DNA from: Kallotenue papyrolyticum
Lineage (GTDB): Bacteria > Chloroflexota > Chloroflexia > Chloroflexales > Kallotenuaceae
Direction: 5' to 3'
Length of the DNA: 64,000 nt
NCBI RefSeq assembly: GCF_000526415.1
Contig: NZ_JAGA01000004.1
Coordinates: forward strand, 1-64,000
Positions 7,870 to 16,915 of the stretch are shown here, in pieces. Each line of letters opens with the position of its first letter. The stretch's first letter is position 1. The translations under genes and the position numbers were made by a program. Below the pieces are notes generated by a model that saw only the letters and a list, made by a program, of their open reading frames with translations, did no database searches and was not told where the DNA came from.

Positions 7870-10029
7870 TCAGTAGATCAACGGCGCGTCTTCCTCGTCC
7901 CGGCTGCGCAGCACCAACGCTTCGGCCTCCAGCAGCAGCGCGGCCTGGCCCAGCGCCAGGGTGTAGGCGCGATCACGGTTGTCCTCGGCACGGTAGAGCG
8001 GAAACAAGGCCGGCAGTCGCAGACGCCGACGCAGCTCGGCAGCCTCGCGGCGCGTGACATAGACCACCACGCGCTGCCGGCGCAGTACCGCGTTGAGCCG
8101 TTGGATCGGCAGGCTGCAGGGTTGCTTGATCGACAGGCCGCTCAGCAGCAGCACCTGGTCGCACTGCGTGCGCGAATCGAAACGGTCGAGCTGCAGCACC
8201 AGGCGTTCGCGCTCTTCCAGGAACTGCTCCACCAGCAGCACCAGCGGGTGATCCTCGTACTGCAGCAGGTAGGCCCACTGCGCCAGCAACGCGTCGCGCT
8301 CCGCCGCGTCCGGCAGGCGCCGCTCCAGCTCCTGCTCAACCACCGCCCAGTCGGCCAGTTGCAACTGGCTGCTCTGCGCCAGTGCCAGCGCGTCATAGCT
8401 CAGCAGCGCTGGCGGCTCCACGCTGCGATCCCAGACCGCCACCTGAAACGGCGACGAGCCGCGGAAGGTCAGAATTTGATCCAGGATCGCGCGGCAGGCG
8501 GTGCTGTTGGTCTGGTTCGCGCCATGCACCAGCCGGCGGTAGCGCCCCAGCACGCTGGTGATGCTGCGCAGCCCAAAGGTCTGCTGGTACTGCTGGCGCA
8601 GCCGCGCTGCCGCTTCGGCGTAGGCGCCGCCCAGCTGCGGCTGCTCCAGCGTAGCGATGATGTGCGCCGCCTGCAACGCGCCCCAACGCCGCTGGTAGCG
8701 CTCAAACGCGGTCGCCTGCGGAAAGGCCGCCTCCACCGCCGCGCGCAGTGTTGTGGGCCGCTCCACCGCCGCGCCATCCTCCAGGCCCTGCTCCTGGAGC
8801 GCGCGGATGAGCTGCTCGTAGATCCAGGGTGTGGTGCCGCTGAAGAGGGCATGTGCCTCGTAGCGCGCGTAGCACGAGCCGTCGCGCCGCACGCGGCCCA
8901 AGCGCCCCAGCCGCTGCCAGAACGTACCGGCATCGCCGGCTTCGAAAATCAGCAGGCTAATGTGGAAATCCACGCCCACATCGATCGTCGAGGTACCGAC
9001 GATCAGCTCAGCCTCGGCCATCGCCGCCCGGCGCCGCGCCTCATCGGTCAGGCCCGTGTTCTCGCCGATGCGCAGCTGTGGCAGGCGCTCGCGCAGCAGA
9101 CGCACAATGCGGCGCGCCTCCACCACGCTGGTGACGATGATCGCGCCGCGCGCGTTGGGCACCTCGGCGAAGTGCGCGCGGATCAGGTCGAGATGACGCG
9201 CGATCCAAGCTTCCGCGCTCTCTTCCAGCGCGCGCTGATGCAGGTGCAGGCTCAGCGCGTGCAGCACCTGGCGATAGCCCGGCCTCGACGCACTGACGTA
9301 GTCGCCGCCGATCTCGGCCACGCGCAATCCAGTCGCGTGGAGCATGCGGCCCAGGGCACTGCCCGGCGTCGCCGACAGAAACACAAAGCGCGGACGATAG
9401 GCACTGTGCGGCCGCGCCAACGTGCGCAGCGCCAACAGCCCCGTCACCGCCGCCGTGATCTGCGGTGCCTGGAAGACATGAAACTCATCAAAGATGAAAT
9501 CCGTGAAGTTGGCTTGCAAGGTGGCCATCAGCTCCTGCAGCGACAGGATCGGCGAGCGGTAGCGGTAGTTGATCATCAGATGGAAGATGTCGGGATTAGT
9601 CAGCACCACGCGGTAGTCGCTCAGCAGCGCCGCCAGTAGCTCGGCGCGACGGGCAAAGCTCTCGTGCTGCGCCAGCAACCGTGCCAGCTTGCCGCCCCAC
9701 AGGTCGGTGTAGCGCAGCTCTGCGCCAAAATCACGCACGTAGTGCTCAACCTGCCGTTGCTGATCGCGCGCCAGTTCGTTGGTAGGATACATACCGAACG
9801 CGCCGCGCTCGGCATCCAGCAGCGTCGGTAGATAGACCGCCAGACTCTTGCCGTCGCCGGTCAGCGCCGTGTTGATCACCACATCAGCGTCCGAAGCGGT
9901 CAGGGCCTGGTAGGTTGCCCACTGGTGCTGCGACAGCGCCAGGCCCGACGGCAGTCGCTCGGCGATCGAGGCGGGTATGGCGCCCGGATCGGCCAGCCGC
10001 GAAAAGACCGGGAGAATATGCAGATGCAT
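7870..10029 (-). CDS. cas3: Cas3' helicase, type I-D (no HD domain)
   Basis: Superfamily 2 helicase that unwinds target DNA for the type I-D complex. The 719-residue protein has the Walker A loop TGDGKS at 57-62, DEFH at 181-184, FLSATP at 217-222 and an arginine-finger motif WQRLGRLGR near residue 365. There is no N-terminal HD nuclease, as expected when the HD domain is on Cas10d. The ATG at 10029 is preceded by AGGAG. This is the first cas gene of the operon and starts 69 bases after the WYL regulator gene ends. Confidence 0.93.
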   Translation of the reverse strand: MHLHILPVFSRLADPGAIPASIAERLPSGLALSQHQWATYQALTASDADVVINTALTGDGKSLAVYLPTLLDAERGAFGMYPTNELARDQQRQVEHYVRDFGAELRYTDLWGGKLARLLAQHESFARRAELLAALLSDYRVVLTNPDIFHLMINYRYRSPILSLQELMATLQANFTDFIFDEFHVFQAPQITAAVTGLLALRTLARPHSAYRPRFVFLSATPGSALGRMLHATGLRVAEIGGDYVSASRPGYRQVLHALSLHLHQRALEESAEAWIARHLDLIRAHFAEVPNARGAIIVTSVVEARRIVRLLRERLPQLRIGENTGLTDEARRRAAMAEAELIVGTSTIDVGVDFHISLLIFEAGDAGTFWQRLGRLGRVRRDGSCYARYEAHALFSGTTPWIYEQLIRALQEQGLEDGAAVERPTTLRAAVEAAFPQATAFERYQRRWGALQAAHIIATLEQPQLGGAYAEAAARLRQQYQQTFGLRSITSVLGRYRRLVHGANQTNSTACRAILDQILTFRGSSPFQVAVWDRSVEPPALLSYDALALAQSSQLQLADWAVVEQELERRLPDAAERDALLAQWAYLLQYEDHPLVLLVEQFLEERERLVLQLDRFDSRTQCDQVLLLSGLSIKQPCSLPIQRLNAVLRRQRVVVYVTRREAAELRRRLRLPALFPLYRAEDNRDRAYTLALGQAALLLEAEALVLRSRDEEDAPLIY

Positions 10030-10058
10030 GGTGCTCGCTCCTGTGTGCTGGTAGCCCT

Positions 10059-10067
10059 ACGGTACCA
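10059..10067 (-). promoter_or_regulatory. Candidate cas operon promoter (extended -10)
   Basis: On the minus strand TGGTACCGT fits the TGnTAnnnT motif found at many other starts here. It lies about 29 bases upstream of the cas3 ATG. The -10 core is one of the weaker matches. Confidence 0.4.
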
Positions 10068-10076
10068 TGCACATCC

Positions 10077-10099
10077 GGACTCAATCAGTCCACTTAAGT
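10077..10099 (-). promoter_or_regulatory. Two adjacent palindromes in the WYL-cas3 gap
   Basis: GGACT-CAATC-AGTCC (10077-10091) is directly followed by the palindrome ACTTAAGT (10092-10099), which touches the WYL stop codon. The first palindrome lies where the -35 box of the candidate cas promoter would be. This suits an operator for the neighbouring WYL regulator, but binding is an inference. Confidence 0.4.
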
Positions 10100-11082
10100 T
10101 AAGAGGGTGGCTCTTCGGAGGGCGGCGCGAGACCGAGGCCATAGCGCTCGGCCAGCAATGTGATCTCGGCAATCATGCGCGCGCGCAGCTCAGGCGGCCA
10201 GAGCAGTTCGGCATGCGCGCGGTAGCGCAGCAGCGTCTGGATCACCCAAAACTCGCTGCGCGCGCGCGCTTCGATCACCACGGCGCCGTCGGCTTCATAC
10301 TGCAGGATACGCTGCTCCTCGAAGCGCTGGCTGACGCCGCTACCCGCCAACGTCGCCGACAACCGGTAGCGAAAGGTGATCAGCGGTCGCTCGCGCCGAT
10401 CGAGCGGGGGCAGATGCTCCAACTCGCGCAGATCCAGGATACGATCGATGCGAAAATCATGGAACGCGCCGCTGCGCAGCGAGTAGGCGACCAGGTAGAA
10501 ATGACGCTCGTAGTACTCGATCGCGTGCGGCTCGATCTGCTCGTGCACCACGACGTCTCCTGCGGTGTTGCGGTAGCGCAACCACAGCCGTCGGCCGGCG
10601 TTGATCGCGCTCTGCAACCGGTCGATGCGCTCGCGGTAGGGCGCGTAGTCGATCGCCGGCTGAAGCGCCATGCGCAACGCCGGATGGCGCTCGTAGCGCC
10701 GGCGCTGGGCGGGCGTCAGATCGGCGACCAGCCGCGCCAGCAGGGCGCGCATGCGCTCGGCCTGCGGGTGCCGCGGGCCGAAGCTGTCGCGGATCAGCGC
10801 CAGCAAGTCCAGTTCGTCATCGCTCCAGGCCGGCACGCCGCCGCGCAGCGTGTACACCGGCGGACGATCCCTGCTGCGCCAGATGCAGATGCCGAGCTCC
10901 GCCAGCGTCGCTACATCGCGATCGAGCATGCGCCGACCGCTGTCGCCACGGGGGTAGAACAGCTCCAGGCGCTTGAGCAGTTCGGCGCGCGGCAACGGGC
11001 CGTCGCGTAGGGCAGCGATCAGCGCAACGTAGCGCCGCGCACTGCGCGTGGGCAGAACTTCCAGGTCATCGGGCGGGAACAT
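10099..11082 (-). CDS. WYL-domain transcriptional regulator, CRISPR-linked
   Basis: Predicted DNA-binding regulator of 327 residues with an N-terminal helix-turn-helix (about 15-65, SARRYVALIAALRDGPLPRAELLKRLE) and a WYL domain (about 150-240, YLVAYSLRSGAFHDFRIDRI), then a C-terminal WCX-like part. WYL proteins often sense nucleic acids or nucleotides. One encoded beside a type I-D locus in Synechocystis (sll7009) is known as a negative regulator of that system. Here the gene is in the same orientation 69 bases upstream of cas3, so it could repress the cas operon or be co-transcribed with it. Confidence 0.88.
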   Translation of the reverse strand: MFPPDDLEVLPTRSARRYVALIAALRDGPLPRAELLKRLELFYPRGDSGRRMLDRDVATLAELGICIWRSRDRPPVYTLRGGVPAWSDDELDLLALIRDSFGPRHPQAERMRALLARLVADLTPAQRRRYERHPALRMALQPAIDYAPYRERIDRLQSAINAGRRLWLRYRNTAGDVVVHEQIEPHAIEYYERHFYLVAYSLRSGAFHDFRIDRILDLRELEHLPPLDRRERPLITFRYRLSATLAGSGVSQRFEEQRILQYEADGAVVIEARARSEFWVIQTLLRYRAHAELLWPPELRARMIAEITLLAERYGLGLAPPSEEPPS

Positions 11083-11112
11083 GCGCGCTCACCAGGGCTG
11101 CTATCGGCCACC

Positions 11113-11121
11113 AGTGTACCA
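11113..11121 (-). promoter_or_regulatory. Extended -10 promoter of the WYL gene
   Basis: Minus-strand TGGTACACT lies about 31 bases upstream of the WYL ATG. It is identical to the -10 of the T-box promoter at 23169. Confidence 0.5.
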
Positions 11122-11175
11122 GAGCGGGCAAGCGCGTCCTGCGCGCTACCCGCACCCCGCCGACCAGCGGGCCCG

Positions 11176-11184
11176 TGCTACACT
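11176..11184 (+). promoter_or_regulatory. Extended -10 promoter of the dehydrogenase gene
   Basis: TGCTACACT lies 44 bases upstream of the ATG at 11229. It diverges from the WYL promoter about 60 bases away. Confidence 0.5.
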
Positions 11185-11228
11185 AACCGACAGAGACAAT
11201 CGCTACCTTCACGCGAGGAGAAGCACCA

Positions 11229-12101
11229 ATGCGACACGTTGCCCTGCTGGGACTGGGCCTGATGGGCAGCGGCATGGCCCACAATCTGCTCAAGGCCGGA
11301 TACGAGCTGACGGTCTATAACCGCACCCGTGCCAGGGCAGAGCCACTGGCCCAGGCCGGCGCGCAGGTGGCCGACACGCCCCGCGCGGCAGCGCAGCAGG
11401 CCGAGGTGGTGATCAGCATGGTCGCCGACGACCGGGCCTCGCGCGCGGTCTGGCTGGGCGAGGACGGCGCACTGGCGGGCGCGCCGGCGGGCGCGATCCT
11501 GATCGAATCGAGCACGCTGAGCAGCGCCTGGGTACGTGAGCTGGCTCACCTGGCGGCGGAGCGCGGCTGTGCCCTGCTCGACGCGCCGGTGCGCGGCAGT
11601 CGTGATCAGGCTGCAGCGGGCGAGCTCAACTTTCTAGTCGGCGGCGACGCCGCGCTGCTGGAACGCGTTCGTCCCGTGCTGGAGGCCATGGGCCGGCGCA
11701 TCGACTACCTCGGCCCGACCGGCAGCGGCGCGATCATGAAGCTGATCAACAACCAGCTCGCCGGCGTGCAGGTCGCAGCGTTGGCCGAAGCGCTGGCCGT
11801 TGCCGAACGCGCTGGCCTGGATCTGCGCCAGGTCGTCACGCTGCTGATCAACGGCGCGCCCGGCAGCCCGATCGTCAAGGGCAAAGCCGCGCCGATCGCC
11901 GCGCGCGACTACCGCACCAACTTTGCCCTGCGCTGGATGCACAAGGATCTGAGCTACGCGCTGGAGGAGGCCGTGCAACACAACATCGCGCTGCCCACCG
12001 TTGCCGCGGCGCGCGAGATCTATCGCCTGGCGATAGCGCAGGGCCATGCCGACCAGGACTTCTGCGCCGTCGCCGAGGTGCTGCGCCCACCCGCCGACTG
12101 A
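11229..12101 (+). CDS. NAD(P)-dependent beta-hydroxyacid dehydrogenase family protein
   Basis: Member of the 3-hydroxyisobutyrate/6-phosphogluconate dehydrogenase family, which oxidises beta-hydroxyacids or reduces the matching semialdehydes. The 290-residue product opens with the Rossmann loop LLGLGLMGSGMAHNL and has the family substrate motif LLDAPVRGSRDQAAAG near residue 120. The catalytic-Lys helix reads GAIMKLINNQLAG near residue 173. A GAGGAG site precedes the ATG. The substrate cannot be told from the sequence; glyoxylate/succinic semialdehyde reductase is an alternative. Confidence 0.87.
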   Translation: MRHVALLGLGLMGSGMAHNLLKAGYELTVYNRTRARAEPLAQAGAQVADTPRAAAQQAEVVISMVADDRASRAVWLGEDGALAGAPAGAILIESSTLSSAWVRELAHLAAERGCALLDAPVRGSRDQAAAGELNFLVGGDAALLERVRPVLEAMGRRIDYLGPTGSGAIMKLINNQLAGVQVAALAEALAVAERAGLDLRQVVTLLINGAPGSPIVKGKAAPIAARDYRTNFALRWMHKDLSYALEEAVQHNIALPTVAAAREIYRLAIAQGHADQDFCAVAEVLRPPAD

Positions 12102-12129
12102 GGAAGCCCAGCAACCTCACAAGCGCGCG

Positions 12130-12480
12130 CCGCGCCAGCATTTTGGAGTGCGGGAGCCATGCTCCCGCAGCGTCCGCCCGGGCGCCATGCAACCACGGCT
12201 ACCCCGCAGCGCGTGCGCGCCAGTATTTTGGAGTGCGGGCACCACGCTCCCGCGGCGCTGGCGGAGCCGGCGCAGGCCGTAGGCGGTGTTGTGCGTCGGC
12301 ACCATGGGGCTGATGCAGAGCCCGCGGGTGGCTGGCGAGCGCAGGGCGCTCGCCGCGCCAGCATGGCTGGCGCACTCCAAAACCGCCTTTGGCCTGCGGG
12401 CGCCAGTCGTCCCCGCGGTTGTGCGTCAGCACCGTCAGGTTGACCCAAAACCCGCGGGTGGCTGGCGCACGCCAAAACAC
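12130..12480. repeat. Hairpin-repeat cluster A
   Basis: This gap of about 380 bases holds no gene. It carries four copies or fragments of a hairpin repeat: TTTTGGAGT followed by GCGGGAGCCATGCTCCCGC (12142-12168), a second version at about 12224-12253, an opposite copy GCGCCAGCATGGCTGGCGC followed by ACTCCAAAA (about 12355-12382), and a decayed copy near 12450-12480. The linker at 12289-12345 matches, in reverse complement, the linker of cluster B at 21.6-22.2 kb. Confidence 0.85.
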
Positions 12481-12483
12481 CCG

Positions 12484-13740
12484 TCACGGACCGACGGCGA
12501 CCACGCGATAGATCCGGCCGCCGTGGTCATCTGAAATATACATCGCGCCATCGGCGCCGAAGAGCACATCAGCGGGGCGACCCCAGGCCTGGCCGCACTT
12601 CTGGCCGGGCGCGCGCCAGCCGGTCACGAAATCAACGCTGCGCACGGGCCGGCCAGCTTCGAGCTCGATGCGCTGTACCTTGCAATCACGGTAGTTGGCC
12701 GGATTATCGGTATTCCACGAGCCGTGATAGGCTACATACAGATCATCGGCGTAGGCGGCGGGAAAGCTGCTGCCCGCTGCCAGACTCATGCCCAGTGGCG
12801 CGCTGTGCGCCAGGTCGGTGAAGCGCGCCGGCGACACCTGGGCGCAGAAGTCTGCCGTCGGCGGCGTGATGCGTTCATCGCGTACCTCACGCGTCCCGGC
12901 GGGAGTCACGCCCAGCGTCGGCGTATAGCAGAAGGGCCAGCCGTAGTGCTGGCCAGGCCTGACCTCGATCACGATCTCTTCCGGCGGCAGATCGTCGCCC
13001 AGCCCATCACTGCCGTTGTGATTGGCCCACAGCCGGCCATCGGGCAACCACAGAAAATCGACGCTGTTGCGCAGGCCTTCAGCCCATACCGCGCGCCGTT
13101 GCGGACGCGGATCGCTGGCAAAAGGATTATCGGTGGGCAGCGAACCATCCAGGTTGAAGCGCAATATCGCCGCGCGGCGGGGATCGTCCTCGACGCAGAT
13201 GTTGCAGCTCGAACCGGCGCTGACATAGAGCTTGCCATCGGGGCCAATATGCAGCGTGCGCGAGCTATGCCCAACCGGCGCAGGAATGTTGTCGGTCACC
13301 AGCACGCGCGTTTCCAGGGTGCCGTCGCCATCGGCATCGCGCAGCCGCTCGACGCGATCGCCCTCAGCCACATACCACCAGCCGGCGTGCCACTCCAGGC
13401 TGTGCGGCAGGGAGAGGTCGCGCGCAACGATCTCCATCTGCTCGCTGCGACCATCGCGGTTACGATCCGGCAGGCGGGCGATCTGCCCGCTGCTCATCAG
13501 CGCCACGTAGAGCTGGCCGTCGGGCCCGACCGCCATCTGGCGCGGACGGCCACTCAATCCCTCGGCAAAGGTCGTGATCCGAAAGCCCGGCGGCGTCCGC
13601 AGCCGCCGGGCAGCCTCATCGGTTGCGTTGGCGATCCACGGCAGGTAGCCGCGCAGGCCGGCTCCGCTCTGCCCCCGCAGGGCCAGCGGCAGCCCGGCCA
13701 GCAGCAGCAGCGCCAGCACCACCCATATACGCGCGCGCAT
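12484..13740 (-). CDS. Secreted PQQ-dependent sugar dehydrogenase-like protein
   Basis: Predicted exported beta-propeller oxidoreductase of the glucose/sorbosone dehydrogenase family. The 418-residue product starts with a signal peptide or anchor (RARIWVVLALLLLAGLPLALRG). It then has the repeated propeller phrases QMAVGPDGQLYVAL, TLHIGPDGKLYVSAG, DFLWLPDGRLWANHNG and DVLFGADGAMYISDDHGGRIYRV. The ATG at 13740 follows a strong GGAAGGAGG; the frame is open upstream to 13836 but without a ribosome site. Electron acceptor and sugar are unknown. Its stop abuts repeat cluster A. Confidence 0.82.
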   Translation of the reverse strand: MRARIWVVLALLLLAGLPLALRGQSGAGLRGYLPWIANATDEAARRLRTPPGFRITTFAEGLSGRPRQMAVGPDGQLYVALMSSGQIARLPDRNRDGRSEQMEIVARDLSLPHSLEWHAGWWYVAEGDRVERLRDADGDGTLETRVLVTDNIPAPVGHSSRTLHIGPDGKLYVSAGSSCNICVEDDPRRAAILRFNLDGSLPTDNPFASDPRPQRRAVWAEGLRNSVDFLWLPDGRLWANHNGSDGLGDDLPPEEIVIEVRPGQHYGWPFCYTPTLGVTPAGTREVRDERITPPTADFCAQVSPARFTDLAHSAPLGMSLAAGSSFPAAYADDLYVAYHGSWNTDNPANYRDCKVQRIELEAGRPVRSVDFVTGWRAPGQKCGQAWGRPADVLFGADGAMYISDDHGGRIYRVVAVGP

Positions 13741-13832
13741 ACGTCCCTCCTTCCCTACATGCGACGGTTGGATCGGTGTACGGAGCGTCGCGCGGCGTGG
13801 ATGGCTACCGCGCAGGCTGCTGCCGGCCAGCC

Positions 13833-14837
13833 TCATAGCTCATAGCCAACCGCCGGCGGCTGCGTCGGCAGGTAGCGCAGCGGCGGTCCCGCCTCGCGCT
13901 GCAACAGCCCTTCGCCCACCAGGTAGTCCAGATGGGCAATGGTCTCGCCCAGCGCGAACTGGATCTGCGCCGGCGTGAGCTGGGCCTCGGGAAAGACGCG
14001 CCGACAGACCTCGTAGGCCGTGGGGCGCCCCAGGGAGCGCACCACGGTCAACATCTCCTCCAGCCGCCGCTGATGATGCGCGCGCAGCGCAGCCAGGCGT
14101 CCGCGCAGGTCGGTGAACGGCTCGCCATGGCCCGGCAGGGCCACGGCCACCTCCAGGGCTTCGAGATGCGCAAAGCTGGCCAGGTAGCGACGCAACGGGT
14201 CGGCGGGCGTGGTGGCCCACACGCCGATGTTGGGGCTAATGCGCGGCAGCACGTGATCGGCGCACAGCAGCGCGCGCGTGGCCGGTTCATAGAGCAACAA
14301 CTGCGCATCGCTATGGCCGGGCAACGTCAGCGCTTGGAACGCGCGCCCAGCCACTGACACTGGACGTAGCGCTTCTGCCGAGAAGTCAAGCGGTGTCACC
14401 TCCGGCAGCGGCAGCAGCATGCGCTGCGTGGCCTGGACATGCTCGCCCAGCGGCTCGCTTAGCACCGCAGGCAGACCATATGCGGCAAAGTGATCGGCCA
14501 GCGCCTGCGCCGTCCGCGCGCCATCGCTCCAGGTGGCAGCGGTGATCTCGGCTTCGCGGCGCGGCATCAACACCGGCGCGCCGCTTTCGCGCTGCCACCA
14601 ACCGGCCAGACCAACGTGGTCGGGATGGTTGTGCGTGACGTAGATCGCGACGATGTCGCGCGGACGCAGATCGTGCCGGCGCAGCGCGGCGCGCCAGGCC
14701 TCCAGCGCCGGTGGCCAGCCGATGCCAGTGTCGATCAACGCCCAGCCGTCCGCGCCGCGCACCAGGTAGCAATTGACGCTCTTCAGCGCAAAGGGCAGCG
14801 GGATCGCAATCGGTATAATACCATCAGGATGGGTCAT
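13833..14837 (-). CDS. Metallo-beta-lactamase-fold hydrolase
   Basis: Binuclear metal hydrolase of the glyoxalase II-like MBL group, 334 residues. The metal-binding motif is THNHPDH at about residue 68, with later ligands in LPGHSDAQL, LLCADHVL and ALPGHGEPF. A C-terminal helical domain (about 245-320) resembles the winged-helix extension of LACTB2/RNase-Z-like MBL proteins. The substrate may be a thioester, a lactone or RNA; the sequence does not decide. It is divergent from the inositol-phosphatase gene. Confidence 0.85.
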   Translation of the reverse strand: MTHPDGIIPIAIPLPFALKSVNCYLVRGADGWALIDTGIGWPPALEAWRAALRRHDLRPRDIVAIYVTHNHPDHVGLAGWWQRESGAPVLMPRREAEITAATWSDGARTAQALADHFAAYGLPAVLSEPLGEHVQATQRMLLPLPEVTPLDFSAEALRPVSVAGRAFQALTLPGHSDAQLLLYEPATRALLCADHVLPRISPNIGVWATTPADPLRRYLASFAHLEALEVAVALPGHGEPFTDLRGRLAALRAHHQRRLEEMLTVVRSLGRPTAYEVCRRVFPEAQLTPAQIQFALGETIAHLDYLVGEGLLQREAGPPLRYLPTQPPAVGYEL

Positions 14838-14873
14838 GGCACGCTCATTCCTGGTACGACATATCGTCAGAGA

Positions 14874-14882
14874 AGCATACCA
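14874..14882 (-). promoter_or_regulatory. Extended -10 promoter of the MBL gene
   Basis: Minus-strand TGGTATGCT lies about 36 bases upstream of the MBL ATG. The same nine bases recur at 27091, 50998 and 55923. Confidence 0.5.
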
Positions 14883-14896
14883 CAGGACAACCAGCC

Positions 14897-15661
14897 ATGG
14901 ATCTTGAGCAGGTGCGCGCCTGGGCGCGCGAAGCGGGCGCGATCGCGCTCCGTTCCTACCAGAGCGTCGAGGCGCGCCGCAAGCCGGACCGCAGCTATGT
15001 CACCGCCGCTGACGAAGCGATCGAACACCTGCTGCATATGCGCATCCGCGCCGCCTACCCCGACCATGGCATTCTGGGCGAGGAGGGCGTCAACCACCAC
15101 ACCGATGCTGAATGGCTCTGGGCCATCGATCCGATCGACGGCACGGGCATGTTCGTCAGCGGCCTGCCGATTTGGGGCATCTCGATCGGCCTGCTGCACC
15201 AGGGCCGCCCGGTCCTCGGCTGTTTCTACATGCCGGTGCTCGATGAGTGGTACGAAGTCGATCAGCAGGGGCCGGCGCTGTTCAACGGGCAACCGATCGA
15301 GGTGCTGCGCGACGGGTTGCTCGACTCAGAATCCTGGATCTGCGTACCATCCAACATCCACCGCCGCTACGAGGTGCGCTATCCCGGCAAGGTGCGTTCG
15401 CTGGGCTCAATGGCGGCCTACGTCTGCTACGTCGCGCGCGGCATCGCCGTCGGTGCGCTGGTCGGCCGGCCCAAACTCTGGGATATCGCCGCCGGCCTGG
15501 CGATCCTGGAACGTGCCGGTGGCGAAGCCCGGCTGCTGCAGTCGCACGCGCTGCTCGATCCACGGCAGATGTTGCAGGGCACGCCCGCGCCCGAACCGCT
15601 GGTGGTCGGCGCGCCGGAGGCGGTGCAGATGCTGCTGGAGCACATCACGCTGCGACGCTGA
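14897..15661 (+). CDS. Inositol monophosphatase family protein
   Basis: Magnesium-dependent phosphatase of the IMPase/FBPase/CysQ superfamily, 254 residues. The diagnostic metal sites are present: GEEG (about residue 56), DPIDGTGMF (about 78-86) and LWDIAAGLAIL (about 195). Substrates in this family include inositol phosphate, histidinol phosphate and PAP, and the motifs do not separate them. It is divergent from the MBL gene and 39 bases upstream of rlmN. Confidence 0.88.
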   Translation: MDLEQVRAWAREAGAIALRSYQSVEARRKPDRSYVTAADEAIEHLLHMRIRAAYPDHGILGEEGVNHHTDAEWLWAIDPIDGTGMFVSGLPIWGISIGLLHQGRPVLGCFYMPVLDEWYEVDQQGPALFNGQPIEVLRDGLLDSESWICVPSNIHRRYEVRYPGKVRSLGSMAAYVCYVARGIAVGALVGRPKLWDIAAGLAILERAGGEARLLQSHALLDPRQMLQGTPAPEPLVVGAPEAVQMLLEHITLRR

Positions 15662-15683
15662 GCCTGCTTCGTTTATGTCGATC

Positions 15684-15692
15684 TGGTACAAT
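15684..15692 (+). promoter_or_regulatory. Extended -10 promoter of rlmN, possibly leaderless
   Basis: TGGTACAAT ends only eight bases before the rlmN ATG and no Shine-Dalgarno is visible, so transcription would begin at or within a base or two of the start codon. Confidence 0.5.
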
Positions 15693-15700
15693 AGGCGCTG

Positions 15701-16825
15701 ATGGAGAACCCACACCGCCAGCCGATCGTGCTGACCGGCGGCGCGCCGAACCTGTACGATCTGACCCTGCCGCAGCTCACTGCACTGCTCCAGAGCTGGG
15801 GCCAGCCCGCCTTTCGTGCGCGGCAGATCTGGACCCACCTGTACCGGCGGCTCACACCCAGCTTTGAGGCGATGACCGACCTGCCCGTGGCGCTGCGCGA
15901 GCGCCTGGCCGCCGAAACGCGCCTGGGCGTGCTCAGCCTCAGCCGCGAACAGACCGCCGACCACGGCGATACGCGCAAGGTGCTCTGGCGGCTGCCCGAC
16001 GGCAATGTGCTGGAATCGGTGCTGATGCTGTATCCGGATCGCGCCACGGTGTGCGTTTCGACGCAGGCCGGCTGCGGCATGGGCTGCGTCTTCTGCGCCA
16101 CCGGGCGCATGGGCCTGCTGCGCAACATCACCGCGGGCGAGATCGTCGAGCAGGTGCTCTATTTCGCGCGGGGCCTGCGCAGCGGCGCGCTGGCGGGCAC
16201 CACGCGCCACGACCATCTGACCAATCTGGTGTTCATGGGCATGGGCGAGCCCTTCGCCAACTACGAGCGCTGGTGGGCGGCGGTGGAGCGGCTGCATGAT
16301 CCGCAGGGCTTCAACTTCGGCGCGCGCAACATGACCGTCTCGACCGTAGGGCTGGTGCCCGGCATCCGGCGGCTGGCGCAGGCGTCGCTGCCGATCAACC
16401 TGGCGATCTCGCTGCACGCGCCCAACGACGCGTTGCGCTCGGCGCTGATGCCGGTCAACAAGAAGTATCCGATCGCCGCGCTGATGGACGCCACGCGCGA
16501 GTACATCGCGCGTACCAACCGGCGCGTCAGCTTCGAATACGTGCTGCTGCAACACCAGAACGACACACCGGAGCTGGCCGAGGAGCTGGCCGAGCTGATC
16601 GATGGCCTGCTCTGCCATGTCAATCTAATCCCCTGGAATCCGGTGCCGGGCGCACCACTGCAACGCTCGCATCGCGATCGTGTGCGCGCCTTCCAGAACG
16701 TGCTGCTGCGCCGCGGCATCGCCTGCACCGTGCGCGTCGAACGCGGCGTCGCGATCGCCGCGGCCTGCGGCCAACTGGCAGCCACGCCCCAGCCGGCAGA
16801 AACGACCACGTCGGCGCGTTCGTAG
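15701..16825 (+). CDS. rlmN: 23S rRNA/tRNA adenine-C2 methyltransferase RlmN
   Basis: Radical-SAM enzyme that methylates C2 of A2503 in 23S rRNA and A37 in some tRNAs. The 374-residue product has the cluster motif CGMGCVFC (about residue 125), [25 protein letters not shown], and [16 protein letters not shown]. The methyl-carrying cysteine is in the C-terminal IAAACGQLA. The ATG has no ribosome site and sits eight bases after a promoter-like -10, so the mRNA may be leaderless. The tail after residue 355 is not conserved. Confidence 0.95.
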   Translation: MENPHRQPIVLTGGAPNLYDLTLPQLTALLQSWGQPAFRARQIWTHLYRRLTPSFEAMTDLPVALRERLAAETRLGVLSLSREQTADHGDTRKVLWRLPDGNVLESVLMLYPDRATVCVSTQAGCGMGCVFCATGRMGLLRNITAGEIVEQVLYFARGLRSGALAGTTRHDHLTNLVFMGMGEPFANYERWWAAVERLHDPQGFNFGARNMTVSTVGLVPGIRRLAQASLPINLAISLHAPNDALRSALMPVNKKYPIAALMDATREYIARTNRRVSFEYVLLQHQNDTPELAEELAELIDGLLCHVNLIPWNPVPGAPLQRSHRDRVRAFQNVLLRRGIACTVRVERGVAIAAACGQLAATPQPAETTTSARS

Positions 16826-16915
16826 GGGCCACCCCATGCCAACCCATCCACCACACGCCGCGTGGCGGCCCGATCCCAGGCCCAGGCGCCTAGCGGGCAG
16901 CCCCAGGGCAAAGTT

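Noticed and set aside
6949-9639. 896-codon open frame on the plus strand opposite cas10d and cas3
   Set aside because: Gln/Arg/His-rich translation with no domain; it is the antisense of two well-recognised cas genes, a common effect of high GC.
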